A DNA stretch of 51,379 bases from Chloroflexota bacterium (GCA_016190665.1 JACPQD010000043.1:1-51379); one strand, 5' to 3'. Counted from the stretch's first letter, positions 16,438 through 25,731 are shown. Program-made: numbers and translations. The notes: generated by a model from the letters alone, not told the origin.

Positions 16438-16533
16438 CAGATCTTTCTGAATGGCTGATGAGAAGTCGGCGCCATGGGGGAGCTGGCTGTAGTGGACAAG
16501 GTGGAGGGCGCGGTGTGTCGAAGGAGCGCGCCG

Positions 16534-17424
16534 TCAGTCCTCGAGGGCGGCCCAGATGGCTTCCAGGTAATCTGAAAGGGGGATTTCGCTCTCCAAGTAG
16601 TCCTGCTCGTGAAGCAGGCGAGCCAGGGGACGCCCTACCCACCGGAAGTGCCAGGGCTCGAAGACGTACCCGCTGCGTTCCGTGGCCTTGGGCGTATAGC
16701 TCATGACGAAGCCGTACCTCCATGAGTTGGCCGCCAGCCACCGGCCCGCCGGAGTGCCGGCGAAGGACTCCTCGATGAGGTTGAAATCGATGGTGGTGCC
16801 CAACTGGTGCTCCGAATGGCCCGCCTGCGCCGATTCGGCATTGGCGCGCGCTTCGGCCTCAGCCCGTCCCATTCCCGCTCTCACCTTCGCCAGCACCTCG
16901 GACTCAAAGACCGACCTCTGGTAGTCGTAGGACCGGTATCCCGACGCCACCACGAGGGCATACTCTGAGGCTCGGTTCATCTCCGCCAGGTCCGGGCCAA
17001 TGATGCTGCGGACGGGCTGGATTCCCTCGAGGCCGAAGGTATCAGGCGAGACCAGATCAGTGGGGGTGTAACCCGGGGGAAGTGCGCGGCTCTTATTCAC
17101 CGGATAGAGGATTCCCCGGGCTGAGGCCGCGTCAAAGCCAAACGCCTCTGTCACCTTTCCTTGACTGTCTCGTCTCAGGCCGCGCTCCACGATGGCCGCC
17201 AGCGGGCCGTCTCCCGGCGGCGTGGCTGCCGGCGGCGGGGAGGGATCCACCACCGGTGGCGCTGGCGACGGCGTCGCTGTTGGGGAGGCGGCTGGAGTTT
17301 CTGTGGCCACAGCGGTCTCCGCAAGGCCACCGCCGCCCGGACCAGGGGCATCATCGCCCCGCACCGCCCAGAGGCTGCCCGCCAGAGTCAGAGATAGTAG
17401 CAGTAGCACTCCTGCGCGCCGCAC
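16534..17424 (-). CDS. D-alanyl-D-alanine carboxypeptidase, VanY type
   Basis: A 296-residue exported peptidase that trims peptidoglycan stem peptides. It has an N-terminal signal or anchor helix, a long proline/threonine/alanine linker (about residues 35-75), then the M15B catalytic domain with SGYRSYDYQ, the zinc motif HSEHQLGTTIDF (His and Asp ligands) and EPWHFRWVG with the third zinc histidine. GTG at 17424 has GGAGG eight bases upstream and gives a clean signal peptide, so the longer TTG start is not used. It stands alone, divergent from the acs cluster. Confidence 0.9.
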   Translation of the reverse strand: MRRAGVLLLLSLTLAGSLWAVRGDDAPGPGGGGLAETAVATETPAASPTATPSPAPPVVDPSPPPAATPPGDGPLAAIVERGLRRDSQGKVTEAFGFDAASARGILYPVNKSRALPPGYTPTDLVSPDTFGLEGIQPVRSIIGPDLAEMNRASEYALVVASGYRSYDYQRSVFESEVLAKVRAGMGRAEAEARANAESAQAGHSEHQLGTTIDFNLIEESFAGTPAGRWLAANSWRYGFVMSYTPKATERSGYVFEPWHFRWVGRPLARLLHEQDYLESEIPLSDYLEAIWAALED

Positions 17425-17574
17425 AGTTATTACCTCCGTCGCACGCTTCCCGTTATAGTAACGCAAACCAGGGCGAAAAGGCTAGTGGCTGGCGCTGCCA
17501 ATCCATATCCTTGATCCTGAGCGGACCTGGACCGAACGGACACGCGAAGTGCAATGCACCTCTTTCGCCCCCCT

Positions 17575-17637
17575 GCAGTCCCCCGTGGACGGGGGACGAG
17601 CCATCTTCCCCTCGTGAACGGGGGGATTGAGGGGGGC
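17575..17637. repeat. Two palindromic C/G repeat units
   Basis: Two hairpin units: CCCCCGT/ACGGGGG at 17580-17595, and a related CCCCTCGTGAACGGGGGGAT unit followed by TGAGGGGGG. The second matches the unit at 37423-37580 (CCCCGTGGACGGGGGGAT...AGGGGGG), so both belong to one dispersed family. Confidence 0.7.
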
Positions 17638-17752
17638 GCGCCTTCCTGCTCCCCGCCTCACTGTCCGCGAGCTGTTAGCCGTTAGCCGTGCCCTTGGATG
17701 GCTGATCGCCGAATGCTGATTGCCGGTGAGATAACCCATGTGCTAATTTGCC

Positions 17753-17782
17753 TTGACTCGCCTTTCTCAGCTATGGTAAAAT
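17753..17782 (+). promoter_or_regulatory. Promoter of the acs cluster
   Basis: TTGACT, an 18-base spacer and TAAAAT. The leader to the first gene (18018) is about 230 bases and contains a terminator-like hairpin. Confidence 0.6.
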
Positions 17783-17857
17783 TACTAGCGTTGAATGGCG
17801 TATGGCCGCCGCGTGGCAGGACTGTTGGTGCTCACTTCTTCACCATAACTTGTTACA

Positions 17858-17900
17858 CCTCAATCAGCCCCGACTTGTTCGGGGGCGGGTTGAGGTTTTT
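17858..17900 (+). terminator. Terminator-like hairpin in the acs leader
   Basis: Outer stem CCTCAA/TTGAGG, inner stem GCCCCGA/TCGGGGGC, directly followed by TTTTT. The upstream gene is on the other strand, so this can only stop plus-strand transcripts begun nearby, such as from the promoter at 17753. It would either attenuate the acs operon or end a short RNA of about 110 bases. Confidence 0.6.
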
Positions 17901-18017
17901 CATGGCTTCCCTTTGAGACTAGTCTCCCCACCAGTCCCAGCTAGGGCATGGGTGTGCGCGTGGCTGTGAATAGTGTCTGAAGACGTGTCGAATGGACGAC
18001 TGAAAGGAGCGGTTTCG

Positions 18018-18491
18018 ATGACTGAGGTGGCAGTGAAGTTCTTTAGAGATCCGCGTGACGGGCAGAAAGCCCTCGCTCTGCTGGAGATGGGGGGCTTTAA
18101 GGATGATGAGATCGGTGTTCTAACCAGCGGCAGGGGAAAAGAATCCCCGGAGATCGCCGGGGTCGGCCCTGTGGAAGCCAGCGGCCCAGTCCGGGGCGCT
18201 CTTCAAGCGGGCTCCGATCCCGCGGCCGTTCTCGCCAGTCTTTGGGGAATCTCCGAAGAGACGGCCCGCTACTACCTTTTTGGCGCTTCCACGGGCAGCA
18301 TGGTGATCAGCGTGCATGCCGATAAGTCGCGGTGCGATCAAGCGCGCCAGATCATGCGCAGCGTTGGGTCCACCATCTTGACCGAGCAGTGCCCCATCAC
18401 GGTCAGCAGCCCTGGATTCGTTATGGCGGAGCGCATGACGAGCACCAACTCGTCCGATTCGAAATTATCTGGAGATTTCCGAAAGTACTAG
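18018..18491 (+). CDS. Stress-protein-like (YflT/GS17M type) protein
   Basis: A 157-residue soluble protein, first of the plus-strand acs cluster. The opening EVAVKFFRDPRDGQKALALLEMGGFKDDEIGVL resembles the YflT-like general stress domain in which a helix pair follows a short strand. A second similar half has AASLWGISEETARYY-like and GSMVISVHADKSRCDQARQIM segments. No catalytic motif is seen. ATG at 18018 has AAAGGAG nine bases upstream. It ends 47 bases before acsB, with a palindrome overlapping its stop codon. A role in the acs pathway is unknown. Confidence 0.6.
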   Translation: MTEVAVKFFRDPRDGQKALALLEMGGFKDDEIGVLTSGRGKESPEIAGVGPVEASGPVRGALQAGSDPAAVLASLWGISEETARYYLFGASTGSMVISVHADKSRCDQARQIMRSVGSTILTEQCPITVSSPGFVMAERMTSTNSSDSKLSGDFRKY

Positions 18492-18516
18492 GGGCGGGTT
18501 TCATGCCTGCCCCTAC
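18488..18516. repeat. Palindromic repeat overlapping a stop codon
   Basis: TAGGGGCGGG pairs with CCTGCCCCTA around a short loop; the left arm starts in the TAG stop of the preceding gene. It is one of several GTAGGGGC-type palindromes in the window. Confidence 0.7.
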
Positions 18517-18538
18517 ATTGGAACGCTAGGAGGAACGA

Positions 18539-20761
18539 ATGTCGAGATTTATCGCGACATCCGCCATAAGAGGGGCCCATGCCATTGTGGGTGAGGCGGA
18601 ACAGCTTCTCAACGACTCGCTGAAGGAGTTAGGCCCGGACAAGCCGGTTGGCTTCCCCAACACGGCTTATTTCTTGCCCGTTATCTATGGTCTCACAGGC
18701 CACCGGGTGGAGAAGCTAGGCGACCTGGAGCGCCCGGTCAGGCATGCACGCGGCCTGTTGCCGCCCGTGCCCAGAGAGAACCTGTGGCTGCCTTATCTGG
18801 GCGAGACTCTGGATGCGGGCATGGCGACGCTTTTCGCTGAGGAGTCCATTGAAGGCGTGCGCTTCGCCAGGGGCGAGCAGCCCGAGGTGCGGAACGGCTT
18901 CAGGTTCAACGGCCCTATCGATGACGTCCAGATGCGCTCCTGGGGTATTCAGATGGTGGACGGCCGCATGCCTGGTTTCGCGGCCATCGTCGGCGCCGCG
19001 AAGAGCAACGAGGTCGCCGTCAAGATAGTGCGCGAGCTCCAGTCCAAGGGCCTGCTTGTCTTCCTCTCCAGCAGCGTCAATGGCCGCTCGATTGTCGACC
19101 AGTTGCTGGAGGAGGGGGTTGAGCTGGGCTACGATACCTTCACCGTGCCCTTCGGCTCAGACACCTACTCCGCCATCTACGCCCTGGGCTATGCCACGCG
19201 CGCTGCCATTAGCTTCGGCGGGTTCACGGCGGGCAACACCCGTGACATCTTACTGTACAATAAGTTCCGCTGCTTCGCCTTCGCGCTGGCGCTGGGCCAG
19301 GTGGACGACAAGAAATATGCCACCGCCGCCGGAGCCATCTCCTACGGGTTCCCGGTGGTGGCCGACACGCTCATCCCCAATATCAACCCCACAGGCATCA
19401 CCCAGTACGAGCATGTGGTGAGCATGCCCTTCGACGACATACCGGGCAAGGACGACGTGGAGCGCGCCGAGAGGCTGGTACAACGGTGCATCGAGGTCCG
19501 CGGCGTCAAGATAAAGATCGCCAAGATACCGATCCCTGTGGCCTACGGTCCCGCCTTCGAGGGCGAGGTCATTCGCCGCGACAACCTGCGCGTTGAGTTC
19601 GGCGGCAAGGGCGGTATGTGCTTCGAGTTGCTGTCCATGAAGGACATGGACGCGGTCGAGGACCACAAGATAGAGCTGGTTGGGCCTGACCTGGACACCG
19701 CTCCTGAGGGGAGCAAGATGCCTCTCGCCATTGTGGTGGAAGTGGCGGGCCGCAAGATGCAAAAAGACTTCGAGCCTGTTCTGGAACGGCAGGTCCATCA
19801 CTTCACCAATGGCGCCGAAGGCGTCCAGCACATGGGACAGCGCGATATCACCTGGATCAGGATCGGCAAGGGCGCGGTAAGCAAGGGCTTCAGGCTGAAG
19901 CATATCGGCGAAATCCTCTATGCCAAGCTGCATGAGGACTTCAGCGCCATAGTGGACAAGATCCAGGTAACCCTCTATACGGACCCTGAGAAGGTAAAGG
20001 AGCTGTTAGCGCAGGCCAGACAGATCTATATCGAGCGCAACGTTCGTATGGCCGGCCTGACGGACGACGCGGTGGACACCTACTATAGCTGCGTTCTCTG
20101 CCAGTCCTTTGCCCCTACCCACGTATGTGTCATCAACCCGGAACGGGTCGGGCTCTGCGGCGCCTACAACTGGCTGGACTGCCGCGCCGGCTTCGAGATC
20201 AACCCGCGCGGACCGAACCAGCCCATTCCAAAGGGAAGGCTCATCGATGGGACGGCTGGAGAATGGGAAGGAGTCAACCAGTTCGTTTATGAGCATTCCC
20301 AGCGCGCCATCGAGCGTTTCACCGTTTACTCCCTGATGAACGCCCCCATGACCACATGCGGCTGCTGCGAGTGCGTTATGGTCGTTATCCCTGAGGCCAA
20401 TGGCGTGATGGTGGTCTCTCGTGACGACTACAGCATGACGCCTTCGGGGATGACCTTCACCACTCTCATGGGGACCATCGGCGGCGGCCAGCAGACCCCC
20501 GGCATGATGGGCCACGGCAAGTACTACCTCACCAGCAAGAAGTTCCTCCTGGCGGAGGGCGGCTTCAAACGCGTGGTGTGGCTATCGGCCAACCTCAAGG
20601 AGTCCATGGCCGAAGAGCTCAAGGAGGTCTGCGAGGCAGCGGGTGACCCGGACCTGCTGGATAAGATAGCCGATGGAACCATAGCCACCTCCGTCGAAGA
20701 GGTCCTGGCGTACGTAACGGAAAAGGGACACCCAGCATTGACGATGGACCCCATCCTGTAG
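18539..20761 (+). CDS. acsB: Acetyl-CoA synthase (CODH/ACS beta subunit)
   Basis: Catalyses formation or cleavage of acetyl-CoA from CO, a methyl group on the corrinoid protein, and CoA. The 740-residue protein is the long bacterial form with the N-terminal domain that archaeal CdhC lacks. The A-cluster ligands are all present: Cys518, Cys521, Cys530 and Cys540 (SCVLCQ...HVC...GLCG) and Cys607/Cys609 in CGCCEC. The spacing is the same as in the Moorella enzyme, shifted by 12. AGGAGG precedes the ATG. It is followed by acsD and acsC. The CO dehydrogenase subunit that usually precedes acsB is not in the window. Confidence 0.97.
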   Translation: MSRFIATSAIRGAHAIVGEAEQLLNDSLKELGPDKPVGFPNTAYFLPVIYGLTGHRVEKLGDLERPVRHARGLLPPVPRENLWLPYLGETLDAGMATLFAEESIEGVRFARGEQPEVRNGFRFNGPIDDVQMRSWGIQMVDGRMPGFAAIVGAAKSNEVAVKIVRELQSKGLLVFLSSSVNGRSIVDQLLEEGVELGYDTFTVPFGSDTYSAIYALGYATRAAISFGGFTAGNTRDILLYNKFRCFAFALALGQVDDKKYATAAGAISYGFPVVADTLIPNINPTGITQYEHVVSMPFDDIPGKDDVERAERLVQRCIEVRGVKIKIAKIPIPVAYGPAFEGEVIRRDNLRVEFGGKGGMCFELLSMKDMDAVEDHKIELVGPDLDTAPEGSKMPLAIVVEVAGRKMQKDFEPVLERQVHHFTNGAEGVQHMGQRDITWIRIGKGAVSKGFRLKHIGEILYAKLHEDFSAIVDKIQVTLYTDPEKVKELLAQARQIYIERNVRMAGLTDDAVDTYYSCVLCQSFAPTHVCVINPERVGLCGAYNWLDCRAGFEINPRGPNQPIPKGRLIDGTAGEWEGVNQFVYEHSQRAIERFTVYSLMNAPMTTCGCCECVMVVIPEANGVMVVSRDDYSMTPSGMTFTTLMGTIGGGQQTPGMMGHGKYYLTSKKFLLAEGGFKRVVWLSANLKESMAEELKEVCEAAGDPDLLDKIADGTIATSVEEVLAYVTEKGHPALTMDPIL

Positions 20762-20789
20762 GCGCTCGATTGTCGTAGAAGATGTTCGC

Positions 20790-20818
20790 GCAGGGGCGGG
20801 TTTCAGACCCGCCCCTGC
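20790..20818. repeat. Perfect 12-bp palindrome between acsB and acsD
   Basis: Arms GCAGGGGCGGGT and ACCCGCCCCTGC around TTCAG. No T-run follows, so it is more likely an intercistronic mRNA hairpin or repeat element than a terminator. Confidence 0.75.
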
Positions 20819-20847
20819 TCTGAAAGCCAGAAGAAAGGAGAACTTTG

Positions 20848-21795
20848 GTGCCGGTAGCAGAAGTGCCAATTGAAAAGTGGAGCGGCAAGGTACGGGAATT
20901 GAGGCTCGGCGACAACGGGCGCAAGCATGTGATTGTCGGTGGAGAGACCACTCTCCCCTTCCTCCACTTCGACGGGACGATTCCGAATCCCCCCGTCATA
21001 GCCATCGAGGTGCACGATCAGGAGCCATCCGACTGGACCCCCAATCTGGCGTCCGCGTGGGGCGACGCCCTGAAGACGCCCGTTGCCTGGGCGAAGAAGG
21101 CCGTCGAGTTCGGCGCCGATATCATCTATCTCTACCTGAAGAGCGCCCATCCAGAGGAAAAGAACGCGGGAGCGGCCGAGGCTGCCGCCACTGTCAGCAG
21201 CGTACTGGAGGCCACAGATGTTCCTATTATCGTCATCGGCCCCGGTATCGCCGATAAGGACAACGAGGTCCTGGTGGCCGCCGCCGATGCCGCGCGCGGC
21301 CAGCGCATAGCCCTGGGCAATTGCGTGGAGAAGAACTATCGCACCATCGCCGCCGCTGCCATTGCAAATGGCCATGCTTGTATCGCCCAGACGCCCATCG
21401 AAATCAACCTGGCCAAACAGCTCAACATCCTCCTTTCTGACATGGGCATATCGCCGGATTCCATAATGATGGACCCCACCACCGGCGCTCTGGGCTATGG
21501 ATTGGAGTACGTTTACTCCGTGATGGAGAGGCTCCGGCTCGCCGCCTTGCAGGGCGATGCGATGACGGCGATGCCCATTATCAACAGCGCCGGCGAGGAG
21601 ACCTGGCGGCAGAAAGAGGCCAAGTTCTCTGAGGGCGTCCCCGAGGCCTGGGGCGACCAGCAAGAACGGGCCCTCTTCTGGGAGCAACTGACGGCCTCGA
21701 CCGTCCTGGCCGCTGGCAGCGACATTGTCGTGCTCCGCCATCCCAGGACAGTAGAGGTCATTAGGAGCGCCATCGCCAGGCTCATGGCCCGGTAG
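20848..21795 (+). CDS. acsD: CODH/ACS corrinoid iron-sulfur protein, small subunit (delta)
   Basis: Small subunit of the corrinoid iron-sulfur protein, a TIM-barrel that forms the cobalamin-binding complex with AcsC and passes the methyl group to AcsB. The 315-residue protein opens VPIEKWSGKVRELRLG and shows the family stretches NPPVIAIEVHD, IYLYLKSAHPEEKNAG and MMDPTTGALGYGLEYVYSVMER. GTG at 20848 is preferred to the adjacent TTG because AAAGGAG is seven bases upstream. It is followed at 22 bases by acsC. Its length fits the family. Confidence 0.95.
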   Translation: MPVAEVPIEKWSGKVRELRLGDNGRKHVIVGGETTLPFLHFDGTIPNPPVIAIEVHDQEPSDWTPNLASAWGDALKTPVAWAKKAVEFGADIIYLYLKSAHPEEKNAGAAEAAATVSSVLEATDVPIIVIGPGIADKDNEVLVAAADAARGQRIALGNCVEKNYRTIAAAAIANGHACIAQTPIEINLAKQLNILLSDMGISPDSIMMDPTTGALGYGLEYVYSVMERLRLAALQGDAMTAMPIINSAGEETWRQKEAKFSEGVPEAWGDQQERALFWEQLTASTVLAAGSDIVVLRHPRTVEVIRSAIARLMAR

Positions 21796-21817
21796 GTGTA
21801 GGAAAGGAGAAAACGTC

Positions 21818-23173
21818 ATGCCTCTCACCGGCATTGAGATTTACAAGTTCCTACCCAAGACCAACTGCAAGAAATGCGGCTTCCCCACCTGTCTCGCTTT
21901 CGCCATGAAGCTGGCTCAGAAGGGCGCCGAACTCTCCGCCTGTCCGGATGTATCCGAAGAGGCGAAACAAAAGCTGGAGGCCGCGGCGAGGCCGCCCATC
22001 CGCCTGGTTACCATTGGCGCCGGGGACAAGAAGCTGGAAGTGGGCAACGAGGTGGTGCTCTTCCGCCACGAGAAGACCTTCTATCACCAGCCCGGCTTGA
22101 TGGTGCGCATCAAGGATACCGAGGCGGAGGGGGCTGGGAAGCTCATTGATGACGTAAACAGGTATAGCGTGGAGCGCGTGGGCATCAATATGACGCTCAA
22201 CGGCTTCGCCATCGAGAATGCCTCGGGGAGCACTGAGACCTTCGCGAAGGCAGCGGACTTCGTCAGATCCAAGACCACCTTCCCGCTGGTCCTCATGTCG
22301 GCTGACCCGTCGGCCATGAGCGCCGCGCTGGACAAAGTGGCCAGCGTCAAGCCGCTCATCTACGCGGCCAACGCGGAGAATAGCGGTCAGATGATCGATC
22401 TGGCCAAGAAGCATGGGTGCCCTCTGGCACTTGCCGCTTCCGGCCCCGACCTGTCGGCGCTGGCGACGCTCGCCGAGCAGGCCAATAAGGCCGGGTTGGA
22501 GGACCTGGTGTTGGATCCGGGGACGAGGGGCTTCGCTGACTCGCTGGCTTCTCTGACGCAGATCAGGCGCCTGGCACTAAAGAAGAGTTTCCAGCCCCTG
22601 GGCTACCCGATCATCACTTTCCCCGGCCAGGGGGCTGCCAACCTGGAGGAGGAAGTACTGCTCGCCGGGCAGCATATCGCCAAGTACGCCGGCGTCGTCG
22701 TATTGGACCATTTCTCCGCCAGCATAGTCTATCCGCTGCTGACCCTGCGTCTGAACATCTATACCGACCCGCAGAAGCCCATCCAGGTAACACCGGGGAT
22801 TTACCCACTCGGCTCCCCGAAGGAGTCCAGCCCGATCCTGATCACCACCAACTTCTCGCTGACCTATTTCAGCGTCGCTGGCGAAGTGGAAAGCAGCGGC
22901 TTCCCCTCGTGGCTTCTGGTGGCGGACACGGAGGGCCTCTCCGTACTTACTAGTTGGGCGGCAGGCAAGTTCGACGCGGAGAAGATTGCCAAGACAGTCA
23001 AGGGGACGCAGATGGAGGAGAAGGTGAACCACCGCAGCCTGGTCATTCCGGGTGCGGTAGCTGTCCTCCATGGCGAGGTGGAGGAGGAACTGCCTGGCTG
23101 GAAGATCATGGTGGGCCCCCGAGAGGCCATTGACATCGGCAGCTTCCTGAAGCGGACCTGGAGCGCCGGATAG
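21818..23173 (+). CDS. acsC: CODH/ACS corrinoid iron-sulfur protein, large subunit (gamma)
   Basis: Large subunit of the corrinoid iron-sulfur protein. The N-terminal [4Fe-4S] domain has Cys17, Cys20, Cys25 and Cys42 (NCKKCGFPTC...SACP), used to reactivate cob(II)alamin. A TIM barrel follows (about residues 100-320), then the C-terminal cobamide-binding domain with PEIYPLG-like GIYPLGSPKESSPILITTNFSLTY. The length of 451 is typical. AAAGGAG precedes the ATG. It works with AcsD and depends on corrinoid supply; cobQ and cobC-like genes lie 6-8 kb away. Confidence 0.96.
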   Translation: MPLTGIEIYKFLPKTNCKKCGFPTCLAFAMKLAQKGAELSACPDVSEEAKQKLEAAARPPIRLVTIGAGDKKLEVGNEVVLFRHEKTFYHQPGLMVRIKDTEAEGAGKLIDDVNRYSVERVGINMTLNGFAIENASGSTETFAKAADFVRSKTTFPLVLMSADPSAMSAALDKVASVKPLIYAANAENSGQMIDLAKKHGCPLALAASGPDLSALATLAEQANKAGLEDLVLDPGTRGFADSLASLTQIRRLALKKSFQPLGYPIITFPGQGAANLEEEVLLAGQHIAKYAGVVVLDHFSASIVYPLLTLRLNIYTDPQKPIQVTPGIYPLGSPKESSPILITTNFSLTYFSVAGEVESSGFPSWLLVADTEGLSVLTSWAAGKFDAEKIAKTVKGTQMEEKVNHRSLVIPGAVAVLHGEVEEELPGWKIMVGPREAIDIGSFLKRTWSAG

Positions 23174-23233
23174 GGAATTAGGGAATAGGTTGTCGGTTAT
23201 AGGGGATAGGGGTCAGGGAAGGGGAAGGTGACA

Positions 23234-23269
23234 GTCTGACGCGTCCGACGGGTCCGACAGGTCTGACGG
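23234..23269. repeat. Tandem 9-bp repeat, 4 units
   Basis: Four consecutive 9-mers of the form GTCNGACNN (GTCTGACGC, GTCCGACGG, GTCCGACAG, GTCTGACGG). Each contains the palindrome GTCNGAC. A seven-unit array of the same kind lies at 25732-25794. Confidence 0.85.
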
Positions 23270-23290
23270 CGGCACCCTGCGAGGACGCGG

Positions 23291-24760
23291 ATGTGCTTGA
23301 AAGGTCGTAGTACTGGTATGATAAACACGTCTACCGGACTAGAACTGGATTATCTCTTCCACCCCGGGTCCATCGCTCTGGCGGGTGCGTCTCGTGACCC
23401 GGCCAAGCGGGGCAACGAGCTTATCAGAGGATTGTTGGAAGCCGGCTACAAGGGGAAAATCTACCCCATAAACCCGGGCGCCGCGGAGATTAACGGGCTG
23501 CCAGCGTATCCCAGCGTCTCCGCCGTCCCCGGTCCGGTGGACTATGTCATCTCCATCGTGCCGGTGCAGGCCGCCAAGGCGCTGGCGGAGGAATGCGCAG
23601 CCAAAGGGGTGAAGGCCATCCAGTTCTACACGGCCGGTTTCAGCGAGAGCGGCGATCCGGCGATGAAGAAGCTGGAGGAAGAGATCGTCGCCATTGCCCG
23701 AGGGGCGGGGATGCGCGTCATCGGCCCGAACTGCGTTGGCATTTACTGTCCGGAGAGCGGAATGGTGTTCCATCTGGGCGCATCCAGGGAGCCCGGGCCT
23801 GTCGGCTTCATCTCGCAGAGCGGCGGCAACTCCGAGGACCTGGTCTGGGCTGCCCCGACACGAGGGGTGTACTTCAGCAAAGCCATCAGTTTTGGCAACG
23901 CTTCCGACCTCAACGAGACGGATTTCCTGGAATACCTGGTCCACGACCCGGCTACCCGCGTAATCACTGGCTACCTCGAGGGCTTCAAAGGGGGACGCAG
24001 GTTTGTGGAGCAATTGGGCAAGGCGCAGGGCAAGAAGCCGGTGATCATCCTCAAGGGCGGGCGCACCGAGGCGGGGACCAGAGCTGTCGCCTCCCACACC
24101 GGTTCCCTGGCCGGAGCGGCGAGGGTCTGGGACGCCCTCTGTCACCAGTACGGCGTGATCCAGGTCTGTAGCCTCGACGAGCTACTGGACATGGCGGTGG
24201 CCTTTCAGTATATGAAGACGCCCAAAGGACGCCGCGTGGCCATTATCGGCAGCGGCGGGGGCGCCAGCGTCCAGGCGGCTGACGACTGCGAGACCTACGG
24301 CTGTCCCGTCCCCAGGCTGCCCGAGGAGGCCAGGGCCGAGCTGCGCACTTTCACCTCCGAGGTGGGGCGATTCTTCTCCAACCCCCTGGACTCCCCCACC
24401 CGGGGCTGGGCCCCGGAGCAGTTCGAGAGAGCCATCCGGATAGTGCTGGGCCAGCCCGAGATGGATTTCCTCATCGTCTTCATCGGCATGGATATCACGC
24501 TGTTCCACCACGAAGGCAAGAAGATACGAGACCGGACCAGCGAAGCGCTTATTCAAGCCGCCGGCAGGGTCAGCAAGCCGATAGTGGTAGTCCTGAAAAG
24601 CGGGGGTACCCTGGAGGGCTGCCAGGCCGTGCTGGAGCAACAGGCGAAGCTCGTTGAAGCGGGGCTGCCCGTGTACCCTTCGCTGCCGCGAGCCGTCTCT
24701 GCGGCGAGCCGGCTCATTCAGTGGCACGAGAGGGCGGCGTCCCAGCGGGCCGGAGGTTAG
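23291..24760 (+). CDS. Acyl-CoA synthetase (NDP-forming) alpha-type subunit
   Basis: A 489-residue protein with a CoA-binding domain (LFHPGSIALAGASRDPAKRG) followed by two succinyl-CoA-ligase-like domains. It contains the phosphorylated-histidine motif SHTGSLAGA (His269) and thus matches the alpha part of ADP-forming acetyl-CoA synthetases, which turn acetyl-CoA, ADP and phosphate into acetate and ATP. The ATP-grasp beta part is missing, so a partner would be needed elsewhere. ATG at 23291 has GAGGA five bases upstream; ATG at 23318 would fit homologues better but has a weaker site. Its place among the acs genes suggests a link to acetyl-CoA energy conservation. Confidence 0.85.
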   Translation: MCLKGRSTGMINTSTGLELDYLFHPGSIALAGASRDPAKRGNELIRGLLEAGYKGKIYPINPGAAEINGLPAYPSVSAVPGPVDYVISIVPVQAAKALAEECAAKGVKAIQFYTAGFSESGDPAMKKLEEEIVAIARGAGMRVIGPNCVGIYCPESGMVFHLGASREPGPVGFISQSGGNSEDLVWAAPTRGVYFSKAISFGNASDLNETDFLEYLVHDPATRVITGYLEGFKGGRRFVEQLGKAQGKKPVIILKGGRTEAGTRAVASHTGSLAGAARVWDALCHQYGVIQVCSLDELLDMAVAFQYMKTPKGRRVAIIGSGGGASVQAADDCETYGCPVPRLPEEARAELRTFTSEVGRFFSNPLDSPTRGWAPEQFERAIRIVLGQPEMDFLIVFIGMDITLFHHEGKKIRDRTSEALIQAAGRVSKPIVVVLKSGGTLEGCQAVLEQQAKLVEAGLPVYPSLPRAVSAASRLIQWHERAASQRAGG

Positions 24761-24785
24761 TGGTCGGGGGACGGGACGAGGCATG

Positions 24786-24841
24786 CGTAGGGGCATAGCG
24801 TGTTATGCCCGCCTCGGGCGTGTCTCAGACCTACCCCTACG
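24786..24841. repeat. Composite palindromic repeat
   Basis: Outer arms CGTAGGGG (24786-24793) and CCCCTACG (24834-24841), inner hairpin GGGCATA/TATGCCC. It belongs to the GTAGGGGC palindrome family. The rest of the 200-base gap before cooC has a further GGACGCG/CGCGTCC hairpin and no gene. Confidence 0.7.
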
Positions 24842-24964
24842 AAAAACGGACTTACGGCGTCACCGGATCGGCAACGGATAAACGGATACGCGAAACGGAG
24901 GGACGCGCTCCGTCGCGTCCGCGTCGTGATCGCATCCTTGCGTACGCGTATGCAGAGGTAACAA

Positions 24965-25723
24965 TTGACCAAGACCATCGCCGTAGCGGGGAAGGGCGGC
25001 ACTGGAAAGACCACCATCTCTGCTTTACTGGTCAAACTGCTTTCCGAAAACGGAGTCGTGCTGGCCATCGACGCCGACCCCTCAGCGAATCTGAATATCG
25101 CCCTCGGCCTGCCGCTCAATGACACCATCGGGAACGTCCGCGAGGAGATGATGGCCGCGGTGCGGGGCAACCGGCTGGGCATGGGCATAGCCAAGCAGAA
25201 CTACCTTGAGCTGAAACTCAGCGAGGCCCTGGTGGAGTCCAGACAGCTAGACTTGCTCGCCATGGGCCGCCCTGAGGGAAAAGGCTGCTATTGCGCCATC
25301 AACAACATGCTGCGGGACGTCGTGGACCGTCTGGGCAAGAACTACGACTTCATAGTCCTGGACAGCGAGGCGGGCATGGAGCACATCAGCCGGCAGACCA
25401 CCCGTGACGTGGACTTCCTGCTCATCGTCTCCGACCCCACTATCCGGGGGATTATCACCGCCGCGCGCATAAAGGACCTCATCAAGGAGCTGCGCACCCA
25501 AGTGGGCCGCGTGGCGCTGGTGGTTAACCGCACGCGGAACGGCCTGTCCCCGGAGATTCAGAAGGCCATAGACGCGTCGGGGTTGGAGCTGGCGGTCAGC
25601 ATCCCGGAGGACCCGGAAGTCCTCGAACTGGAGGCGAAAGGCGTGCCGGTGGCCGAGTTGCCGCCCACGGCGGCCGCCTCCAGGGCCGTGGCGGACCTCG
25701 TCAGGAAGCTGGGGATTGCGTAG
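24965..25723 (+). CDS. cooC: CO dehydrogenase/ACS maturation ATPase
   Basis: A 252-residue MinD-like ATPase that helps insert nickel into CODH/ACS enzymes. The deviant Walker A is GKGGTGKTT at the N-terminus, and the metal-binding CxC of CooC dimers is Cys108-Tyr-Cys110 (GKGCYCAINN). The start is TTG with AGAGG six bases upstream. A. CooC of this type serves CO dehydrogenase or acetyl-CoA synthase; with no CooS in the window, AcsB is the obvious client here. It sits between the acyl-CoA synthetase gene and acsE, both spaced by repeat-bearing gaps. Confidence 0.93.
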   Translation: MTKTIAVAGKGGTGKTTISALLVKLLSENGVVLAIDADPSANLNIALGLPLNDTIGNVREEMMAAVRGNRLGMGIAKQNYLELKLSEALVESRQLDLLAMGRPEGKGCYCAINNMLRDVVDRLGKNYDFIVLDSEAGMEHISRQTTRDVDFLLIVSDPTIRGIITAARIKDLIKELRTQVGRVALVVNRTRNGLSPEIQKAIDASGLELAVSIPEDPEVLELEAKGVPVAELPPTAAASRAVADLVRKLGIA

Positions 25724-25731
25724 CGTTGCTG

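Noticed and set aside
20803..21834. Antisense frame of 343 codons over acsD
   Set aside because: Antisense to a confirmed gene in GC-rich DNA, with no family resemblance.
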